Assembly: GCA_947304065.1 (NCBI GenBank)
Contig: CAMZAI010000126.1
Location: forward strand, 1 to 8,121
DNA from: an uncultured Clostridia bacterium
GTDB taxonomy: Bacteria > Bacillota > Clostridia > Lachnospirales > Lachnospiraceae
DNA: 8,121 nucleotides
Direction of reading: 5' to 3'
Shown: positions 5,259-8,121 of the stretch, piece by piece
Numbering within the stretch: position 1 is the stretch's first letter
Layout: each line of letters begins with the position of its first letter
Made by a program: the position numbers and the translations under genes
Notes under the pieces: model-generated
What the model saw: the letters and a program-made list of their open reading frames with translations, nothing else
Databases searched by the model: none
What the model was told of the DNA's origin: nothing

Positions 5259-7315
5259 TAAACCTCTCCTCCCTCTTTCATCTGTGTAAGTATGTCTTTG
5301 ACCTTCCCCATGGCCTCCTCAACGGTACAATCGGTAAACTGCGCTCCCGCAACGCTCATGTGTCCGCCGCCTCCGAGCTTCTCCATGATGACCTGAACGT
5401 TCACCTCGTCGATCGAACGCGCGCTGACGTAAATGGTCCCGTTGTAATCCGTAAATACAAAGCTTGCTTTGATATTGTTGATATCCATCAGCTCGTTCGC
5501 TACCTGAGCTCCGAGCACTGTGGGTGAATCCACGTTATCCGCATCGCATACCGCGAAAGCGAACTGGTCCATGAACAGCTGCGCTGACGAAACAACCTTC
5601 GCGCGCGCAACATACTCGTTCATCTCCTCGCGGAACATCTTCCTGAGTCTCGTCATGTCGGCGCCGTTCTTGCGCAGATATGCCGCGGACTCGAAGGTTC
5701 TCGTTCCGGTCTTGTTCTGGAAATTGTTTGAATCCACCATGATGCCGGCGAGCATCGCATCCGCCTCGACGGGCTTGAACCTGATATTCTCGCCGAAATA
5801 CTGTATGATCTCCGAGATGACCTCGCAGGCCGATGACGCCGAGGGCTCTATATAAGACAGGGCCGCATTCTCGATAGCCTCGTCGGACTGTCTGTGATGG
5901 TCGAGCACGACGATCGTCTTCGCTCTCTCGAGCAGCTCGGGGCATTCCGTGTAGCTGGGCCTGTTGACATCGACCACGACTACCATCGTACTCGAGTCGA
6001 TCATATCCACCGCTTCCTCGCGCGAAACGATCAGACCGTTGTAATCCGTAGTTTCTTCGAATTTGTTGACGATAGGACGTATCGAGCCGGTCACGTCGCT
6101 CAGGACAATATGCACTTCCTTGTCCATCGACGAAGCGATCTTGTAAATGCCGACTGCCGAACCGAACGCGTCGATATCGGGCATGCTGTGGCCCATAACG
6201 AGTATCTTGTCTTTTGTCTCGAGCAGCTCGCGCAGTGCGTGAGCCTTAACTCTCGACTTAACCTTTGAATTCTTCTCGACGGAGCTGGTCCTCGCGCCGT
6301 AATATTTAACGCTGTCCTTATCCCTGATGACAACCTGGTCGCCGCCGCGTCCCAGAGCCAGATCGATGGCAGCACGAGCGGATTCGTAGGTCTTGCTGAA
6401 GGTTCCGGCCTCAGCGCCGATACCGATGCTGACGGTAAAGTTCATCTCGTTGCCGATATTGACTCCGCGTACGTCCTCAAGGATGTCGAACTTCGAATTC
6501 TCGAGCGCGTTAAGACTGCTGTTCTGGCATACAAGGATATACTTGTCCTGCTCGAACTTCTTGATGACCGCGTCGTAATTCTGGAAATACTTGTTTATCT
6601 TACGGTCAACGAGCGCGGCAAAAAGTGATCTTCTTACCTCGTCGATACTCTCGAGCGCCTCGTTGTAATTGTCAATGTAAAGGAGTCCTACAACGATCTC
6701 ATTGTCCTTTAATGCCTGCTTTAAGGTATTGATCTCGGTCTCGTCATAGAAGTACGCGATGACAAGTGTTTCGCCGGATTCCTCGGACGGTCTGAGCTTA
6801 TCGCTGCCCCATCTCGAATCGTCGCGGATACCCTCGATCGTGAGGTTCTTCATCAGCACGCGGTAATGCATAGAATTGCACTCGAGGAATACATTCGCCT
6901 GCTCGTCGCCCTCGGGGAACTCTTCGGTCGTGAGCTCGGGAAAGAGAGTCGTGACTGCCTGCCTCGGTCTGATCTTGTTGCCGACCATCTCAAGGAGCTT
7001 CTTGTTCGACCAGAGTATGCTGCCGGTCTTGTCAAGGATCGCGTAGGGGATCTCCAGTTCCTGGTCGAGCTTTCTCTGAACGTTGCTGTAATTGACGCCG
7101 AAGCGCACGAGTTCCAGCACCAGCGTCTTGTGCTTTACGAGATACATGATCAGGACAATGATGATATATAACCCGAGAAAGACCGTGGCGGTAATGCCCG
7201 CGCGCCGGTCGATCGAATATTCGATCGCGGTAAAGATCGCCAGCAGAACTACCAGGATCAGCGACCATCTGAGTATGCTCCTTATGAACGGAACAAGTCT
7301 GCGTTTGTTGTCCAT
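5258..7315 (-). CDS. gdpP: Cyclic-di-AMP phosphodiesterase GdpP (YybT family)
   Basis: A 685-residue membrane protein that hydrolyses c-di-AMP to pApA, thereby setting potassium/osmolyte balance and wall homeostasis. Order of domains: two transmembrane helices (about 15-33 and 41-60), a small PAS-like domain (about 85-160, heme- or ligand-binding in homologues), a degenerate GGDEF domain (about 200-335, with FEQDKYI at 254-260 where the GGDEF motif should be, ending LGRGGDQVV), the DHH phosphoesterase domain and DHHA1. Metal ligands are present: GHSMPDID (H376, D380, D382), D449, DHH (472-474) and D528 in MVDSNNF; DHHA1 has GGGGHMSVAG (648-657). It therefore looks fully active. Start ATG with GTGGGG seven bases upstream. 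It heads the operon with rplI and dnaB, the conserved Firmicute order. Confidence 0.95.
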   Translation of the reverse strand: MDNKRRLVPFIRSILRWSLILVVLLAIFTAIEYSIDRRAGITATVFLGLYIIIVLIMYLVKHKTLVLELVRFGVNYSNVQRKLDQELEIPYAILDKTGSILWSNKKLLEMVGNKIRPRQAVTTLFPELTTEEFPEGDEQANVFLECNSMHYRVLMKNLTIEGIRDDSRWGSDKLRPSEESGETLVIAYFYDETEINTLKQALKDNEIVVGLLYIDNYNEALESIDEVRRSLFAALVDRKINKYFQNYDAVIKKFEQDKYILVCQNSSLNALENSKFDILEDVRGVNIGNEMNFTVSIGIGAEAGTFSKTYESARAAIDLALGRGGDQVVIRDKDSVKYYGARTSSVEKNSKVKSRVKAHALRELLETKDKILVMGHSMPDIDAFGSAVGIYKIASSMDKEVHIVLSDVTGSIRPIVNKFEETTDYNGLIVSREEAVDMIDSSTMVVVVDVNRPSYTECPELLERAKTIVVLDHHRQSDEAIENAALSYIEPSASSACEVISEIIQYFGENIRFKPVEADAMLAGIMVDSNNFQNKTGTRTFESAAYLRKNGADMTRLRKMFREEMNEYVARAKVVSSAQLFMDQFAFAVCDADNVDSPTVLGAQVANELMDINNIKASFVFTDYNGTIYVSARSIDEVNVQVIMEKLGGGGHMSVAGAQFTDCTVEEAMGKVKDILTQMKEGGEV

Positions 7316-7328
7316 TTTTAAACCCCAC

Positions 7329-7337
7329 TGTGGATAA
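7329..7337 (-). promoter_or_regulatory. Exact consensus DnaA box in the gdpP-rplI-dnaB leader
   Basis: The minus strand reads TTATCCACA, identical to the bacterial DnaA-box consensus. It lies between the predicted promoter and the gdpP ribosome binding site, about 10-18 bases after the predicted transcript start. Binding by DnaA there could block transcription; this is inference. Confidence 0.5.
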
Positions 7338-7353
7338 AACTGTATTCATAATC

Positions 7354-7362
7354 ATAATATCA
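7354..7362 (-). promoter_or_regulatory. Probable extended -10 promoter for the gdpP operon
   Basis: On the minus strand TGA precedes TATTAT (7359-7354), an extended -10. No good -35 box exists at 16-18 bp (only T-rich sequence), so it is expected to be weak or activator-dependent. The predicted start is near 7347. Confidence 0.45.
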
Positions 7363-7380
7363 CACTCGGGCGAAAAATAG

Positions 7381-7422
7381 AATAAAAAAATAAGGACGGT
7401 ACAGCGATCTGCTGTACCGTCC
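7381..7422 (-). terminator. Strong terminator ending the ssb-rpsR operon
   Basis: On the minus strand a 12-bp perfect stem (7422-7411 with 7405-7394, loop AGATC) is followed by TTATTTTTTTATT (7393-7381). It lies 34 bases after the rpsR stop and isolates the upstream operon from gdpP. Confidence 0.95.
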
Positions 7423-7455
7423 GGAACGAACGATCAAGTCTGTTCTTTCAACTGA

Positions 7456-7731
7456 TTACTCTACAGTGTAGGGCATAAGAGCGAGATGACGCGCGCGCTT
7501 AACAGCTACGGTGATGGCTCTCTGATGCTTCGAGCAGTTGCCGGTAATTCTTCTGGGAAGAATCTTACCACGCTCGGAAACAAATCTCTTAAGCTTGTTT
7601 ACATCCTTATAATCAACACCGGCTCCGGTCTTATCCGCACAGAAAGCGCAAACCTTCTTCTTTCTGCGAGGCATTCTCTTCTTCATCGGAGCATCCTTAT
7701 CATTCTGTTCTCTGTTCTTATTGAACGGCAT
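7456..7731 (-). CDS. rpsR: 30S ribosomal protein bS18
   Basis: A 91-residue small-subunit protein that binds 16S rRNA together with bS6 at the platform. The core KLKRFVSERGKILPRRITG followed by NCSKHQR and AITVAVKRARHLALMPY is diagnostic. It is the zinc-type (C+) form: C28 and C31 (CAFC) with C66 and H69 (CSKH) are positioned as a zinc site. The N-terminal extension (1-26) is polar and lysine/arginine rich (MKKRMPRRKKK). The ATG at 7731 has an excellent AGGAGG eight bases upstream. It follows ssb by 103 bp in the rpsF-ssb-rpsR order typical of Firmicutes; rpsF would lie beyond the right edge. Confidence 0.97.
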   Translation of the reverse strand: MPFNKNREQNDKDAPMKKRMPRRKKKVCAFCADKTGAGVDYKDVNKLKRFVSERGKILPRRITGNCSKHQRAITVAVKRARHLALMPYTVE

Positions 7732-7749
7732 TGCTGCTACCTCCTATTT

Positions 7750-7770
7750 AGAATCGGCTTAGCCGATTCT
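7750..7770 (-). promoter_or_regulatory. Hairpin just upstream of the rpsR ribosome binding site
   Basis: A 9-bp perfect stem (AGAATCGGC / GCCGATTCT, 3-base loop) ends a few bases before AGGAGG of rpsR on the minus strand. No T-run follows, so it is not a terminator; it may protect the mRNA or affect rpsR translation. Confidence 0.5.
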
Positions 7771-7778
7771 GATTCCTC

Positions 7779-7804
7779 GCCGGAAACGCCACTGGCGCAC
7801 CGGC
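7779..7804 (-). promoter_or_regulatory. Interrupted hairpin in the ssb-rpsR gap
   Basis: An outer 5-bp stem (GCCGG / CCGGC, 7779-7783 with 7800-7804) and an inner 4-bp stem (7787-7790 with 7794-7797) are separated by a 3/2-base internal loop, with a triloop on top. Together with the adjacent hairpin it fills the spacer between ssb and rpsR. Confidence 0.4.
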
Positions 7805-7834
7805 ATCCTATTCGATTTCTGTTAACCTGCCTGT

Positions 7835-8121
7835 TTAGGCAAAAGGTAATTCCTCGTCAATTCCTGTGGGGATGTTCATGAATCCGTCACCGGCGGGTGC
7901 AGGTCCTGCGGATCTGCCCGAGTTATCGCCTGAGCTGCTCTGAGCATTCTTGCTCTCGGCAAATTCGATCTCTTCTACCATGATCTGAACGCTGTAATGC
8001 TTTACGCCGTCCTTCTCATAGTTGTCGTTCTCGACACGGCCCGAAGCAACAACCTTCGTGCCCTTCTGGAGATATTTCTCAACAAACTCTGCCTGCTTTC
8101 CGAAGCATGTGCAATTGAAGA
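7835..8121 (-). CDS. ssb: Single-stranded DNA-binding protein SSB, C-terminal 94 residues (cut by window edge)
   Basis: Too long an extent for chance and clearly SSB: the visible part begins FNCTCFGKQAEFVEKYL, continues KGTKVVASGRVENDNYEKDG (a strand of the OB fold, matching the family's KGxxVxVxGRL segment) and VQIMVEEIEFAESK, then a disordered Q/S/G/P-rich linker of about 30 residues, and ends DEELPFA. That acidic tail with a terminal LPF is the docking peptide used by SSB to recruit replication and repair proteins; the usual ending is DDDIPF, so the extra alanine after F is slightly unusual. The protein coats single-stranded DNA as a tetramer. The start and the first part of the OB fold lie outside the window. 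It is upstream of rpsR in the same transcript. Confidence 0.95.
   Translation of the reverse strand, partial: FNCTCFGKQAEFVEKYLQKGTKVVASGRVENDNYEKDGVKHYSVQIMVEEIEFAESKNAQSSSGDNSGRSAGPAPAGDGFMNIPTGIDEELPFA

Noticed and set aside
5894..6268. 124-residue plus-strand open frame inside gdpP
   Set aside because: It is an antisense shadow of the DHH domain; the composition (many H, R, V, D) reflects codon complementarity.
5258..7315. gdpP as a diguanylate cyclase because of its GGDEF-like domain
   Set aside because: The signature position reads FEQDKYI, so cyclase catalysis is not expected; the DHH-DHHA1 half carries the catalytic residues.
7486..7881. 131-residue plus-strand open frame across rpsR and the ssb end
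   Set aside because: It is antisense to two firmly identified genes and resembles no protein.
1..8121. Mobile element, CRISPR array, tRNA or rRNA
   Set aside because: No transposase or integrase frame, no regularly spaced repeats and no recognisable tRNA or rRNA sequence were seen on either strand.

Overview
The window reads as chromosomal DNA of a low-to-mid GC anaerobic Firmicute, most likely a clostridium of the Lachnospiraceae type. The grounds are the ssb-rpsR / gdpP-rplI-dnaB gene order, a MecA adaptor protein, a clostridial 2[4Fe-4S] ferredoxin, a DUF1858 redox-disulfide protein, strong AGGAGG-type ribosome binding sites and compact sigma-A promoters. This assignment is inference from gene content; no rRNA or other taxonomic marker is present.

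Left part (1-1946). At the left edge is the start of a membrane-anchored protein on the minus strand, cut by the window. Upstream of it is a minus-strand gene for a eukaryote-type Ser/Thr kinase fused to a MinD/CpaE-like domain with a degenerate P-loop. Each of these two genes has its own minus-strand promoter, and the two promoters share a TGCTTGCGAA -35 region and a TGC-extended -10. Facing away from the kinase is mecA (plus strand), which has a near-consensus promoter of its own.

Middle (1947-3434). mecA converges with a small DUF1858 gene onto one bidirectional terminator. The DUF1858 gene is in turn divergent from a plus-strand ferredoxin. Their shared 231-bp gap holds two promoters, a 10-bp inverted repeat over one -35 box, and a 14-bp palindrome just past the other predicted transcript start. 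The ferredoxin ends in a strong terminator that also faces the end of dnaB.

Right part (3461-8121, all minus strand). The operon gdpP-rplI-dnaB is tightly packed: gdpP and rplI overlap by one base and rplI-dnaB are 13 bp apart. It encodes a c-di-AMP phosphodiesterase, ribosomal protein bL9 and the replicative helicase. Its leader carries an exact consensus DnaA box. A long perfect-stem terminator separates it from the upstream operon, whose end is visible as ssb (partial) and rpsR (bS18); two hairpins lie between those genes.

Most of the window is core genome. I found no mobile element, CRISPR array, tRNA or rRNA, and no clear undescribed system. The least ordinary item is the kinase fusion gene and the promoter logic around it. 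No stretch without a gene exceeds 300 bases; the longest is 135-390.
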